Source: an uncultured Porphyromonadaceae bacterium (lineage in GTDB: Bacteria; Bacteroidota; Bacteroidia; Bacteroidales; Muribaculaceae). From it: DNA of 64,000 nucleotides. Below, one piece after another: positions 26,035 through 34,896 of the stretch. The first letter of the stretch is position 1. Every line of letters begins with the position of its first letter. The position numbers were made by a program, and so were the translations under genes. Below the pieces are notes generated by a model, which was not told the origin of the DNA, did no database searches, and saw only the letters and a list, made by a program, of their open reading frames with translations. The stretch covers positions 1 to 64,000 of the forward strand of contig CAJKRG010000001.1 of assembly GCA_905202215.1 (NCBI GenBank). Reading direction: 5' to 3'.

Positions 26035-28351
26035 TACAGTCGAAGCAATAGCAGACGCCGTTGGTGCTGTCAAACTCATACAACCGGCTGATTTCAGACC
26101 GCGGCGCATTAAAAACCTTGTCACCGATAGTCGTTCTGTTCTATATCCTGAAGAAACCGTTTTTGCAGCAATACAGACGCGTGTTGGAGACGGGCATAAT
26201 TATATCTGCGTGCTATATAGCAAAGGTGTGCGTGTTTTTTTAGTAGACAGAACGATTGATACCGGACTGTTTCCGGAAGCCGTCTTCATAATGGTGCATT
26301 CTGTCAATGAAGCTCTCGTGAATCTCGGACGGGCGCGTCTTGAAGACTTTGAAAACGGTATAGTCATTACCGGCAGTAAAGGCAAGACAACGGTCAAGGA
26401 GCTGCTTTACACTTCTTTGTTGGATAAATGCGATGTGTGTCGCAGTCCGCGCAGCTGGAATTCGAGTATCGGTGTGCCTCTTGCCGTATGGCATATGACC
26501 GAAGGACGTCTGCCTGATTATATGATTACCGAGGCCGGTATCGACGGTCCCGGTCAGTCCCGTGTGTTGAAGAAAATGCTCGGTCAATCACACAAGACGG
26601 CTATAATAACACCTGTCACAAACGAACATGACAGTGAGTTTACGTCACATGCCGATAAAGTGTGCGAGAAACTTGCGATAGTTGAAGATTGTACTCTGAT
26701 TGTCTATGCCGATTCCGATCCTGTTCTTTGTGAGGAGATTGTTCGTCTTCAAAAAAACAGACCGAATCTGCGGGCTGTGGCTGTCGGGCAGGGCGCTCAT
26801 CCTACAATTTTCCATGCTCTTGTCGATGCCGTCCTTAGGGAAATGGGCGTTGTTGACATAGATGTAGATTCGAGAACTATCGTAGATACCAGACGGGAGA
26901 TTCAGACAGGTGTCTTTGGCAATACAATCATCAGCGATTTTTTCACTCCGGATCTTACATCGCTTCGCGAGGCCCTCGATTTCATGCGCCGTCAGTCGGG
27001 TTCTATGGAAAACTCGGTTCTTATGCTCGGTCATCTTCTCCCCGGACGTCAGGAGACCTATGAAGCCGCATTTGCCATGGCTTCCGACTATGGTATATCA
27101 AATGTGCTCTGTATTGCCGAAGGAAGCGAGGCCAAGACATATTCCATTCTTGACCGCTATCATTCCGGTACTCTTTACCGCGACAGCCGAATCCTTCTTT
27201 TCGGTGCCGACCGTGCTTTTGCCGATGCGCTTTGCGGAGCCGGACACGATACTGTGCTTGAAGTTAATCTCGACGCCATAATACATAATTATAATTACTA
27301 CAGACGTCTTCTTCCTGCCGGCACAGGAATTGTCGGAATGGTAAAGGCCTCGGCATATGGTATGGGAGCTGTTGAAATCGGTCGTACACTTCAGAGCCAG
27401 GGAGCGGCTTATCTTGCTGTTGCTGTGGTAGATGAGGCCGTTGCTCTTAGAAATGCCGGTATCACTATGCCCATAATGGTGCTGAATCCGGTCACGAACC
27501 AGTGCCCGGCTCTCTTTGCATATAATATAGAACCGGCTGTTTTTTCGATCGACGAACTAAAGTTGCTCATAGAGACAGCTGCACGCGAAGGTGTCTCGGG
27601 CTTTCCTATTCATATAAAACTTGACACAGGGATGCATCGTGTAGGTTTCATAGATGAGCAGCTCGATGAACTTATAGAATGTCTCAGAGGGCAGTCATCC
27701 TTGCGTGTAGCCTCTGTATTTTCGCATCTCGCTACCGCCGACTGTCTCGACATGGATGAATATACACGGTTGCAGATTGATAAATTTTATGATATGTCTG
27801 CAAAAATCAGGCAGGGAATCGGCACCGATTTTGACAGGCATATACTGAATACGGCGGGCATGATGCGCTTCGCCGACTGCGGCCCTTACGAGATGACACG
27901 GCTTGGCATAGGATTATATGGTGTGTCGCCTCTCCCACCGTCTGAAGCAGCCGATCTACAGACTGTAGCCACATTCAAATCGCGTATCATATCACTTAAG
28001 CACTGGCCAGCAGGAACTCCTATTGGTTATGGTTGCCGAGGCGTGACTTCGCGCGACAGCATTGTGGCTACTGTACCTGTCGGTTATGCCGACGGTGTCA
28101 ATCGCAGGCTTGGCCGAGGAAATGCCTCGTTTGTGGTGCGTGGTGTGGCGTGTCCGACCATCGGCAATATCTGTATGGACTTGTGTATGGTCGATGTCAC
28201 GGATGCGGTAGATGTTGCTGTCGGAGATGAAGTGGAAATTTTTGGACCGTCGGCTTCTGTGGAGGTTCTTGCAGAAACTCTCGGTACAATTCCATATGAA
28301 CTTTTTACGTGGGTGTCGCCCAGAGTACGGCGTATTTATTATCGTAAATGA
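26027..28351 (+). CDS. murF-alr: MurF / alanine racemase fusion
   Basis: 774 aa bifunctional enzyme typical of Bacteroidota. Residues 1-405 are UDP-MurNAc-tripeptide:D-Ala-D-Ala ligase with the P-loop GSKGKTT (Lys120) and ENSVLMLGHL. Residues 410-774 are alanine racemase: the PLP Lys440 lies in MVKASAYG, with HIKLDTGMHR, PVGYADGV and the CMDLCMVD strand. It makes D-alanine and joins D-Ala-D-Ala to the peptidoglycan precursor. The ligase half has shorter spacing around the central domain than E. coli MurF. It closes the 17183-28351 run and its last codons lie in the terminator stem. Confidence 0.96.
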   Translation: MIDTVEAIADAVGAVKLIQPADFRPRRIKNLVTDSRSVLYPEETVFAAIQTRVGDGHNYICVLYSKGVRVFLVDRTIDTGLFPEAVFIMVHSVNEALVNLGRARLEDFENGIVITGSKGKTTVKELLYTSLLDKCDVCRSPRSWNSSIGVPLAVWHMTEGRLPDYMITEAGIDGPGQSRVLKKMLGQSHKTAIITPVTNEHDSEFTSHADKVCEKLAIVEDCTLIVYADSDPVLCEEIVRLQKNRPNLRAVAVGQGAHPTIFHALVDAVLREMGVVDIDVDSRTIVDTRREIQTGVFGNTIISDFFTPDLTSLREALDFMRRQSGSMENSVLMLGHLLPGRQETYEAAFAMASDYGISNVLCIAEGSEAKTYSILDRYHSGTLYRDSRILLFGADRAFADALCGAGHDTVLEVNLDAIIHNYNYYRRLLPAGTGIVGMVKASAYGMGAVEIGRTLQSQGAAYLAVAVVDEAVALRNAGITMPIMVLNPVTNQCPALFAYNIEPAVFSIDELKLLIETAAREGVSGFPIHIKLDTGMHRVGFIDEQLDELIECLRGQSSLRVASVFSHLATADCLDMDEYTRLQIDKFYDMSAKIRQGIGTDFDRHILNTAGMMRFADCGPYEMTRLGIGLYGVSPLPPSEAADLQTVATFKSRIISLKHWPAGTPIGYGCRGVTSRDSIVATVPVGYADGVNRRLGRGNASFVVRGVACPTIGNICMDLCMVDVTDAVDVAVGDEVEIFGPSASVEVLAETLGTIPYELFTWVSPRVRRIYYRK

Positions 28352-28388
28352 AAAAAGCCGGATAATCCGGCTTTTTTCATTTACGATA
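28340..28388. terminator. Shared bidirectional terminator, 23-bp perfect inverted repeat
   Basis: Arms 28340-28362 and 28366-28388 are perfect reverse complements with a 3-nt loop (taa). The A6 and T6 runs provide a U tract in both directions. Both converging genes end within the arms: murF-alr and aguB each finish with codons for Tyr-Arg-Lys and TGA, mirrored exactly. Confidence 0.92.
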
Positions 28389-29264
28389 GCGAAGGGTTAA
28401 ATCGCTATAAGCATCAATCCGTCGGTCGCGGAGGAACGGCCACCATCGGCGTACCTGTTCGGAACGCTCCATATCTATTTCCACAATGGCGGTATCTTCG
28501 GCATCGCATGGCGACTGATGCAGGAATTCTCCCTGTGGCCCTGCCACGAAGCTTGAACCCCAGAAAAGGATGCCGTTTGTCGCTCCTGACGGATCCGGTT
28601 CGTGTCCCACACGGTTAACGGCTACAACGGGCAGACCGTTGGCAATCGCATGTCCGCGTTGTATAGTTATCCATGCCTGACGCTGACGGTCCTTTTCTGC
28701 ATCGGTATCGGTGCTTTCCCAACCGATTGCTGTCGGATAGACGAGCATTTCGGCGCCTGCAAGCGCCATCAGGCGGGCAGCTTCGGGATACCATTGATCC
28801 CAGCATACAAGTACTCCGATACGGCCAAGTGACGTATTTACAGGTTCAAAACCAAGGTCGCCGGGCGTGAAATAGAATTTTTCATAATAAGCCGGATCGT
28901 CCGGTATGTGCATTTTACGGTATTTACCAGCGATAGAACCGTCGGAATCGAATACTACAGCGGTGTTGTGATAAAGACCCGGCGCCCGACGTTCGAAGAG
29001 CGATGTGACAATGACAGTCCCGGTTTCGCGTGCCAAAGCGGAATAAAAATCGGTAGCTTCTCCGGGTATCTCTATTGCCAGAGAACAAAGATCGACATTT
29101 TCTGTCTGACAGAAGTAAAGAGAATCGTGAAGTTCCTGGTTTACAATGAGCTGCGCGCCTTCTGCGGCGATACGGCGCACCTTTTCCGCTATTTTCCGGC
29201 GATTTTCGGCCGCGTCAGAGCTGGCCGATTGCTGTATGATTGCTGTTTTAATTGTTCGTTTCAT
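28377..29264 (-). CDS. aguB: N-carbamoylputrescine amidase
   Basis: 295 aa from ATG at 29262-29264 (MKRTIKTAIIQQ); an in-frame Met 14 codons upstream is less likely because it lies deep inside aguA. It is a nitrilase-superfamily enzyme: Glu in VNQELHDSLYF, Lys in YRKMHIP and Cys in VLVCWDQWYPEAAR form the Glu-Lys-Cys site. It splits N-carbamoylputrescine to putrescine, CO2 and ammonia. It overlaps the end of aguA by 17 bp, and the pair forms the agmatine-to-putrescine route. Confidence 0.95.
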   Translation of the reverse strand: MKRTIKTAIIQQSASSDAAENRRKIAEKVRRIAAEGAQLIVNQELHDSLYFCQTENVDLCSLAIEIPGEATDFYSALARETGTVIVTSLFERRAPGLYHNTAVVFDSDGSIAGKYRKMHIPDDPAYYEKFYFTPGDLGFEPVNTSLGRIGVLVCWDQWYPEAARLMALAGAEMLVYPTAIGWESTDTDAEKDRQRQAWITIQRGHAIANGLPVVAVNRVGHEPDPSGATNGILFWGSSFVAGPQGEFLHQSPCDAEDTAIVEIDMERSEQVRRWWPFLRDRRIDAYSDLTLRYRK

Positions 29265-30321
29265 AGTCGTCTGACAATACACCAAGGGGCAATTGCATGG
29301 TTGCACAATGAAGTGAGCCGTGCTGACGGATAAGGCTACGGCAGTCGATAGGAATTATTTCGTATTCCGGCATGGCCGACTCAAGTATCATGGCGGCGAG
29401 CCTGTCTTTTTTCGGTTGCCCGTATGTCGGCATGAGGACGGCTCCATTCACAATGAGGTAATTGGCATATGTTGCCGGCAGGCGTGTGCCGTCGTCGGGA
29501 TCATAGATCGGGTCGGGTAGAGGCAGCTCGACAAGATGGAACGGTGCTCCGATAGCGTTTGTTATTTCACGGAGTTCGTCGCGCATGGCTTCGAGTTCGG
29601 AAAAGTGTTCATCGGAGGAATCGTCGCAACCTGTATATATTATAATATCACCGGGGGGAGCTATGCGTGCAAGCGTGTCGATATGACCGTCGGTATCGTC
29701 ACCGGCGAGTTGCCCGTGTTTAAGCCATAGAATTTTTTTAGCGCCGAGCTGTTCGAGAAGTTTTGTCTCGATTTCGTATTGGTCGAGGGCGTCGTTGCGG
29801 TTAGGAGCAAGCAGGCAGTGCTCTGTTGTCAGAATAGTGCCTTTTCCGTCGCTCTCGATAGAGCCTCCTTCGAGAACTATTTCTGCCGGGCCGTGATACC
29901 ATCCTGTAAGGAGCTGTAACGAATGCAGACGTTCGGCTACACGATTGTCATGGTTGGCGGCGAATTTCATGCCCCAGCCATTGAATATGAAATCCTGAAG
30001 CATGGGAGTGCCGTCCGGACTCATAACGATTATCGGGCCATAATCGCGTGTCCATGTGTCGTTTATCGGCATATGAACCAGTATGAGGTTGTCAAGGCGG
30101 CATTTGGGCGGGAATATTGTCGTGTCAGGTAGATTCGGCCCTATCAGAACAACTTTCGCACGTTCTGTAATAGCTGTTATGATGTCTACATACGTTTTCT
30201 GTACATCCTGGAGCATGTAAGCCCAGTCGGTATTTTCATTGGGCCATGCCATCAGAATGGCATCGACCGGTTCCCATTCGGCGGGCAGACGGTAATCTTT
30301 GGGTATTTCGAAACTGTTCAT
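29248..30321 (-). CDS. aguA: Agmatine deiminase
   Basis: 357 aa from ATG at 30319-30321 (MNSFEIPKDYRLPAEW). This start makes a 4-bp ATGA overlap with the preceding small gene, so it is preferred to one 11 codons upstream. Family motifs are WTRDYGP, LEGGSIESDG, DTDGHIDTLAR and the C-terminal HGSLHCATMQLP with the nucleophilic Cys. It hydrolyses agmatine to N-carbamoylputrescine and ammonia, feeding AguB. No arginine decarboxylase gene is in the window. Confidence 0.96.
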   Translation of the reverse strand: MNSFEIPKDYRLPAEWEPVDAILMAWPNENTDWAYMLQDVQKTYVDIITAITERAKVVLIGPNLPDTTIFPPKCRLDNLILVHMPINDTWTRDYGPIIVMSPDGTPMLQDFIFNGWGMKFAANHDNRVAERLHSLQLLTGWYHGPAEIVLEGGSIESDGKGTILTTEHCLLAPNRNDALDQYEIETKLLEQLGAKKILWLKHGQLAGDDTDGHIDTLARIAPPGDIIIYTGCDDSSDEHFSELEAMRDELREITNAIGAPFHLVELPLPDPIYDPDDGTRLPATYANYLIVNGAVLMPTYGQPKKDRLAAMILESAMPEYEIIPIDCRSLIRQHGSLHCATMQLPLGVLSDDYETNN

Positions 30322-30557
30322 TCCTGGTTGTCGTAGTCGCTTAGGCTGTCCCAAACTTCATCTTGACCTGCCATATATTCATCACAGAAGTCCAAGAAGC
30401 CATTTCGTTCGGAGGTGCCTATCTCACGGCAATATTCCTTGTATCGATGTCTGAGTTCTTCGTCGTCTACTAGGCTGCGTTTAAATTCCGCTTCAGCAAG
30501 GTCGGCGCTATGCGACTGCTTGATGATCGATATGAAAAGGTCTTCTATGTCTTCCAT
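30318..30557 (-). CDS. Small acidic hypothetical protein leading the agmatine operon
   Basis: 79 aa, acidic, predicted helical, without signal peptide, membrane segment or recognised motif. It contains KRSLVDDEELRHRYKEYCRE, an amphipathic region, and an Asp/Glu-rich C-terminus. It is coupled to aguA by an ATGA overlap and has a -7 promoter box 26 bp upstream, which supports that it is a real gene. Function unknown. Confidence 0.75.
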   Translation of the reverse strand: MEDIEDLFISIIKQSHSADLAEAEFKRSLVDDEELRHRYKEYCREIGTSERNGFLDFCDEYMAGQDEVWDSLSDYDNQE

Positions 30558-30582
30558 GGGTCAAGAGGTGGTTTGATTGGCT

Positions 30583-30590
30583 CAAAAATA
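30583..30590 (-). promoter_or_regulatory. -7 promoter box for the agmatine operon
   Basis: The minus strand reads TATTTTTG at 30590-30583, matching TAnnTTTG, 26 bp upstream of the 79-aa gene. A -33 TTTG at the usual distance was not found. Confidence 0.5.
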
Positions 30591-30693
30591 GCAAAAAAAA
30601 ACGACACACGCCCATCTCGCAAGGCTTTTTAATCTATGTTATATGTTTTTCTTCTATATCGTGCGTAGATTTAATTATTTTTATGTTGTGCGA

Positions 30694-30744
30694 CCCGGAA
30701 GACTCGAATTTTTCTGAGAGTATTCCTGTATCAGACCTTCCGGG
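30694..30744 (-). terminator. Possible weak terminator at the end of the kinase operon
   Basis: An 8-bp GC-rich stem (cccggaag at 30694-30701, cttccggg at 30737-30744) encloses a 35-nt loop that contains the stop codon of the 193-aa gene. The tail beyond it is A/T-rich but has no clean T-run. It is the only hairpin seen in the 173-bp gap before the agmatine operon promoter region. Confidence 0.35.
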
Positions 30745-31312
30745 CCGGGAGGATTGATATAGTAGTGATTCCTCCTTTTTTTGCGCCGATGTATGCAGGA
30801 ATGCGCAGATCGCCGCGCTCTATGTCGCTTACATAGATAGGGTGGCTTACGCATACGGCGTGAAGTGTGAATGTGTCGCCAGGTTGCAGTTTGATGTTTT
30901 TCGAACCATTGACGCGGAACCTCATGGATGCCACACATTCTATTTCGCATGATTTACCGTTGCCCCATCCAAGCAATATTCTGTCGCCTGTCTCAAGGGT
31001 ATCGGTATTGATCATCGTTTTTTCAATGAAAGACGAATCATCGGTGCTTATGGCAGTCCGGTTGATCATAAACGATTCCCAGTCCTTGAATTCATTGTAC
31101 TGGGCGAGCGTGTTCAGTGTTGTGACCGAAGGAAAACCCTTGTATTCGACATATCCCCAGATACGTTTTATTGACGACAGACTCAGCGATCGCCCGGTCT
31201 TTTTCTTTATCATAAGGCTAAGCTCGTTGAATTCTGTAGGAGTGGCCGGAACGTATCCGAGATTATTGTTTGTGATTTCGACGAGGGCTTCTAAAGCTAT
31301 ATTCTTTTCCAT
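30731..31312 (-). CDS. Putative DNA-binding protein paired with the Ser/Thr kinase
   Basis: 193 aa, cytoplasmic. Residues 1-80 have a pattern frequent in Bacteroidales proteins and resembling a helix-turn-helix: KTGRSLSLSSIKRIWGYVEY, then a PSVTTLNTLAQYNEF helix. Residues 95-193 are beta-rich (LETGDRILLGWGNGK, LQPGDTFTLHAVCVSHPIYV). No catalytic motif is seen. Its start is 5 bp from the kinase stop, and it is the last gene of the surface/kinase run. It may be the kinase's substrate or output regulator, which is inference from position. Confidence 0.6.
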   Translation of the reverse strand: MEKNIALEALVEITNNNLGYVPATPTEFNELSLMIKKKTGRSLSLSSIKRIWGYVEYKGFPSVTTLNTLAQYNEFKDWESFMINRTAISTDDSSFIEKTMINTDTLETGDRILLGWGNGKSCEIECVASMRFRVNGSKNIKLQPGDTFTLHAVCVSHPIYVSDIERGDLRIPAYIGAKKGGITTISILPARKV

Positions 31313-31317
31313 AATAA

Positions 31318-32244
31318 TCAGGCATTTGTAATTATTAGAAATACAATAATCGCCGCTAGCGCTGTGATGACGCAGATCAATATGCGGGTCAGGATTTTCG
31401 ACGATAGAAAACGCGACAACCTATTCGGACCCGACGGCCCAGGGAGGCGTAGCATGGAGACAGACTGCGGGCGCTTCCCCGGGTTATGTTTCCGGCATTT
31501 TTCAGCGAGCCGGGACAACTGTTCATCTCCGCACACTGCAGCAAGTTCGTCCATTACCACTCCGAATGAATATATATCTGCTACAGCTGTAGGACGGGCA
31601 TTGGGATTGAGTTGTTCCGGAGCCATGTATTTTCTTGAACCGGCAGGATTCTTGAGGATTATGAAATCGTTGCTGTCGGAAAGATTGAAATCGATGATCT
31701 TTACGACACCGCCCTGATGGGATACAAGAATATTGGATGGCTTGAGATCGCGGTGGAAAATCTGTTTGCTGTGGATATATCGCAACGCGTCGGCTATCTG
31801 TGTTGCGATTGATCTGGCCGCAGAAGCCGTCATATATTTCGCATCAAGCAGGTTTTCGAGCATACAGCCGTCTACATATTCGAGAACAATGACCCTGCCT
31901 ATATCTTGTACGGTTTCAAGCCCTATGGTTCTTCTGATGTTCGGATGGTCGAGTTGAATCCCTATCTCAAACTCTTTGGCAAGATTCATTGTGTAGATGG
32001 GGTCGTTGCGGTATTGCTCCTTGAGGCCCTTTAGAATAAAGCGCTTGCCGTATCGGGTGGCGGTGTATATCTCTATAGGCCCGTTGGCCGAACTATAGAT
32101 AGGCAGGATATTGGTAAACTCCTTGGAGAACAGTTCGCCGAAATCCAGCTGTAACCCGGAATCTTCGGTTCCAAGATATTCCGAATCTGTATCATCGGGG
32201 AGACGCTGTCCTGTCGTATGATTGATGCGCTTATCCATTGTCAA
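31318..32244 (-). CDS. Eukaryotic-like Ser/Thr protein kinase, tail-anchored
   Basis: 308 aa. The kinase core spans about 45-265: Lys72 (FILKGL), an acidic helix residue near 91-93, catalytic loop HRDLKPSN (His164, Asp166, Lys168, Asn171), metal-binding Asp185 in DFN (in place of DFG), SRKYMAPE and DIYSFGVV. A single hydrophobic segment (about 284-306) at the very C-terminus anchors it, leaving the kinase in the cytoplasm with no extracytoplasmic sensor. The Gly-rich loop is degenerate (YSSANGP). All main catalytic residues are kept, so activity is likely. It sits between an LRR lipoprotein and a putative DNA-binding protein, 6 bp from each. Confidence 0.9.
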   Translation of the reverse strand: MTMDKRINHTTGQRLPDDTDSEYLGTEDSGLQLDFGELFSKEFTNILPIYSSANGPIEIYTATRYGKRFILKGLKEQYRNDPIYTMNLAKEFEIGIQLDHPNIRRTIGLETVQDIGRVIVLEYVDGCMLENLLDAKYMTASAARSIATQIADALRYIHSKQIFHRDLKPSNILVSHQGGVVKIIDFNLSDSNDFIILKNPAGSRKYMAPEQLNPNARPTAVADIYSFGVVMDELAAVCGDEQLSRLAEKCRKHNPGKRPQSVSMLRLPGPSGPNRLSRFLSSKILTRILICVITALAAIIVFLIITNA

Positions 32245-32250
32245 TTGATC

Positions 32251-33888
32251 TTAAAATTCTTCTATTTTGCCGAAGAGGCCCCATTTTTTGTGTAGTCTGT
32301 ATATCTGCTTGCAGCCGGCTGGAACGTGAAGTGTGCAGTTTCCGCATATAGTCGAGCTGCCGTTGACAAATGCCTGATCGGCGACGAAGGGGGGTGTTGT
32401 CGCTCCTACATAGATATCTTTTACCGATGTGCCGTCGAAAGCATAGTTGCCGATATACTGAGTGCCATTGCCTAAGCGGACAGTTGAAAGATCCCTGCAG
32501 TTCTGAAACAGTCCTTCAGCGATATTTGTGATATTGTCGGGAAGTGATATTTCGCGGAGTGCCGAGCCTGCGAAGGCTCCACGACTGATGGATGTCACAG
32601 AAGACGGGATTTCAAGGCTTGTGATACCGGTACCATAGAAAGCGTTTTCACCTATAGATGTCACCGTAGGCGGCAGTGTGTATTGTCCTGTTTTTCCGAA
32701 AGGAAACCATACGATTCTGGTAACTTCCCGATCGTAAAGCACTCCATCGACAGAGGCAAAAGTGATATTGGCTGCCGATACTGCGATGTTACTCAGTGAA
32801 GTACATCCCTCGGACGGAAGTACAGATGTGACAGCAGCCGAAATGGTCAGCTTTTCAAGAGAATAGCAACGGGCGAAGGCGTTTCGGGCAAGAACTGTAG
32901 CTGTGGCAGGGAGTGTGATTTCGCAAAGAGATGCACAATCGGCGAACAAGCCTGTCGATACCTTATCATTTTCTGTAAAGCGGCTTCCGTCGTAAGAGCT
33001 TCCGCCGTTCACGATATGAGCATCCGTGAGATCCACCCCTTTAACGTCGCTTTCTATCGCTGAATCACTGTATGGAGCTCCGAGCAGACTTCGTAGAAAA
33101 CGAAAATCGTCTCCATTGAGTGGTCCGGAAACCGTCAGGTGCGGAATTTCCACCTTGGTGCTTCCTTCAAAGACAGCAGCAAGTGTTCCGGCCTCTGTAA
33201 GCACGATGCTGTTAGATGTTGTATATTCGAGCGTCTCTCCTTTTTTTTCTCCTATCGAATTGGAGGCAAAGGGAGTGATGGAATATGTGATCATAGGCTG
33301 CAGGCCGCCGATATTCAGTCGGTATGACCCCGGGGTGATACCGGCTGAAGTAAGATATATGCGACGCGAAGTCGTTCCTGCATTGACTTGTGTCACTTCA
33401 CAGCCTGCTTCCGCAATTGGCTCGCCTCCGTCGCTGATAATTTCGAACTCTACTATAATACCTAAAGGCCCCGTCGATAAGGCTACCGGTGCCGATATAG
33501 TCGGGATTTCGTTAGGTAGTGTTGTGAAAGTGATAATATCGGATCGTAGTCGGGCTGTAGCTGTTCCGGCTTCAAGGCAGCAGAAATAAGAAGTCCCGGG
33601 ATTGAGACCACTAAGTTGAACCGAAGCGATATCCGTTGTCGGATCTTCCAGTGTCATCTGCATCTCGGTTCCGTCCGTTACTCCATAGCAGAATCTGGCA
33701 TAGGTCAGCAGCACCGTACCGCGTTTATGGATGCGGGCTGAAACGGTTGCTCCGGTTCGTGTTATATCACGTGCCGGGAGCATCTCCAGCACGGGTTCGA
33801 GATTTTCGGGCTCCATGGAGTCCGAGCATCCGGTCAAAAAGACCGAAATAGCTATCCAAAGTATAATAGGAAGACGACTGACAGGCAT
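32251..33888 (-). CDS. Fn3-like / BspA-type LRR lipoprotein
   Basis: 545 aa lipoprotein (lipobox LTGC, Cys21). Residues 30-220 contain two fibronectin-III-like segments (TRTGATVSARI, LNPGTSYFC); residues 265-545 carry BspA/LRR_5 repeats such as FADCASLCEITLP, FYGTGITSLEIP and FQNCRDLSTVRL. BspA-type repeats mediate adhesion to host or bacterial partners in oral Bacteroidota. It lies between a predicted outer-membrane protein (14-bp gap) and the kinase (6-bp gap). Its LRR region resembles that of the 1180-aa metallopeptidase nearby. Confidence 0.85.
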   Translation of the reverse strand: MPVSRLPIILWIAISVFLTGCSDSMEPENLEPVLEMLPARDITRTGATVSARIHKRGTVLLTYARFCYGVTDGTEMQMTLEDPTTDIASVQLSGLNPGTSYFCCLEAGTATARLRSDIITFTTLPNEIPTISAPVALSTGPLGIIVEFEIISDGGEPIAEAGCEVTQVNAGTTSRRIYLTSAGITPGSYRLNIGGLQPMITYSITPFASNSIGEKKGETLEYTTSNSIVLTEAGTLAAVFEGSTKVEIPHLTVSGPLNGDDFRFLRSLLGAPYSDSAIESDVKGVDLTDAHIVNGGSSYDGSRFTENDKVSTGLFADCASLCEITLPATATVLARNAFARCYSLEKLTISAAVTSVLPSEGCTSLSNIAVSAANITFASVDGVLYDREVTRIVWFPFGKTGQYTLPPTVTSIGENAFYGTGITSLEIPSSVTSISRGAFAGSALREISLPDNITNIAEGLFQNCRDLSTVRLGNGTQYIGNYAFDGTSVKDIYVGATTPPFVADQAFVNGSSTICGNCTLHVPAGCKQIYRLHKKWGLFGKIEEF

Positions 33889-33902
33889 AGAAGATATTCC
33901 GG

Positions 33903-34886
33903 TTATTTTCCAAATTTAATTCCGACACCGATTGTTCCGAACCATTCGGTGCCTTTTATACTTATTACGGACGCGGAGACCGCTATCTTTCCGCACCTGA
34001 ACTCCACTCCCGTCTCGAATGATATGCCGTGGGTGCTGTAATGGGTGTTTTTCACATATCCTCCACCTTCGGAGGGCGCAAGTTCCCATGCGAGAGTAGT
34101 TTTCGAGTAGCCAAGACCTTCAAATAACGTCAGTCTGTTGGTCAGACGGTGGGCCAGACCGGCATTGGCCAGCATAGAGCTTTGCCGTGTGCGGCCTGTA
34201 TAGAAGGGCATTGAGCCGGCGATATTGCCGGTTTTGTCACACTCGCCGGTAACGGCGCCGATTTTTCCGAAATCAGTTGCAACATGTACGAAAGCACCGT
34301 GACGTTTCAGTGCAATGGCCATTATGCCACCCGAAAGGCTTTTCGACCGGCCGCCGTAGCCTACAGAGGCCAGCACCGAAACATTGAGAGGCATACGTTT
34401 TTTTACTGGAGCGACGACAAGAGTATCGACGCGAGTCACAACCAGCGTGTCGGTTACGGTAGTCACTACAGGAGGAGTAGCCGCTATGGCAGTCGGTGTC
34501 ACAGGCTCATAGATACGCATCTCATAAGTCATGTGGCTGACTATACGATCGGGAAAGGCATAGTCGCGCATTACGCCCCATTCGGGATGCTTTATCGTTA
34601 TTTTTTTGGACCCGCGCGGCAGATAGAGCCATATTTCGCCGACTTTGTCCTCTCGTTTCACTATGCCGAGCGGTGTGGAGAACGCGAAGTCTTCGGATGC
34701 TATGATCTTAAGAAGACCGCAATCTTCGTCGTTGAGATCGCGTACCGGATTGATGAAGGCCGATACATCGTTTGGCAGTTGCCTGAATGATGATACCGAA
34801 AAACGCTGGGCGGCCGCATCGGACACAGCCGATAAAAATATTATCAGCGGCACAAGCATAAAACGGACGGATCTGAGACTTGTCAT
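33903..34886 (-). CDS. Predicted outer-membrane protein with PEGA-like N-terminal domain
   Basis: 327 aa with a signal peptide (cleavage near AAAQ, residue 27). Residues 30-140 look like a PEGA-type beta domain (GEIWLYLPRGSKKITIKHPEWG). A Thr/Val/Pro linker (about 143-165) leads to a C-terminal set of amphipathic strands (about 170-327) ending in Lys after GVGIKFGK, consistent with a small beta-barrel. No enzyme motif. Gaps of 10 bp upstream and 14 bp downstream place it in the same transcript as the kinase. Exact family not recognised. Confidence 0.65.
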   Translation of the reverse strand: MTSLRSVRFMLVPLIIFLSAVSDAAAQRFSVSSFRQLPNDVSAFINPVRDLNDEDCGLLKIIASEDFAFSTPLGIVKREDKVGEIWLYLPRGSKKITIKHPEWGVMRDYAFPDRIVSHMTYEMRIYEPVTPTAIAATPPVVTTVTDTLVVTRVDTLVVAPVKKRMPLNVSVLASVGYGGRSKSLSGGIMAIALKRHGAFVHVATDFGKIGAVTGECDKTGNIAGSMPFYTGRTRQSSMLANAGLAHRLTNRLTLFEGLGYSKTTLAWELAPSEGGGYVKNTHYSTHGISFETGVEFRCGKIAVSASVISIKGTEWFGTIGVGIKFGK

Positions 34887-34896
34887 GGCGTTGTTG

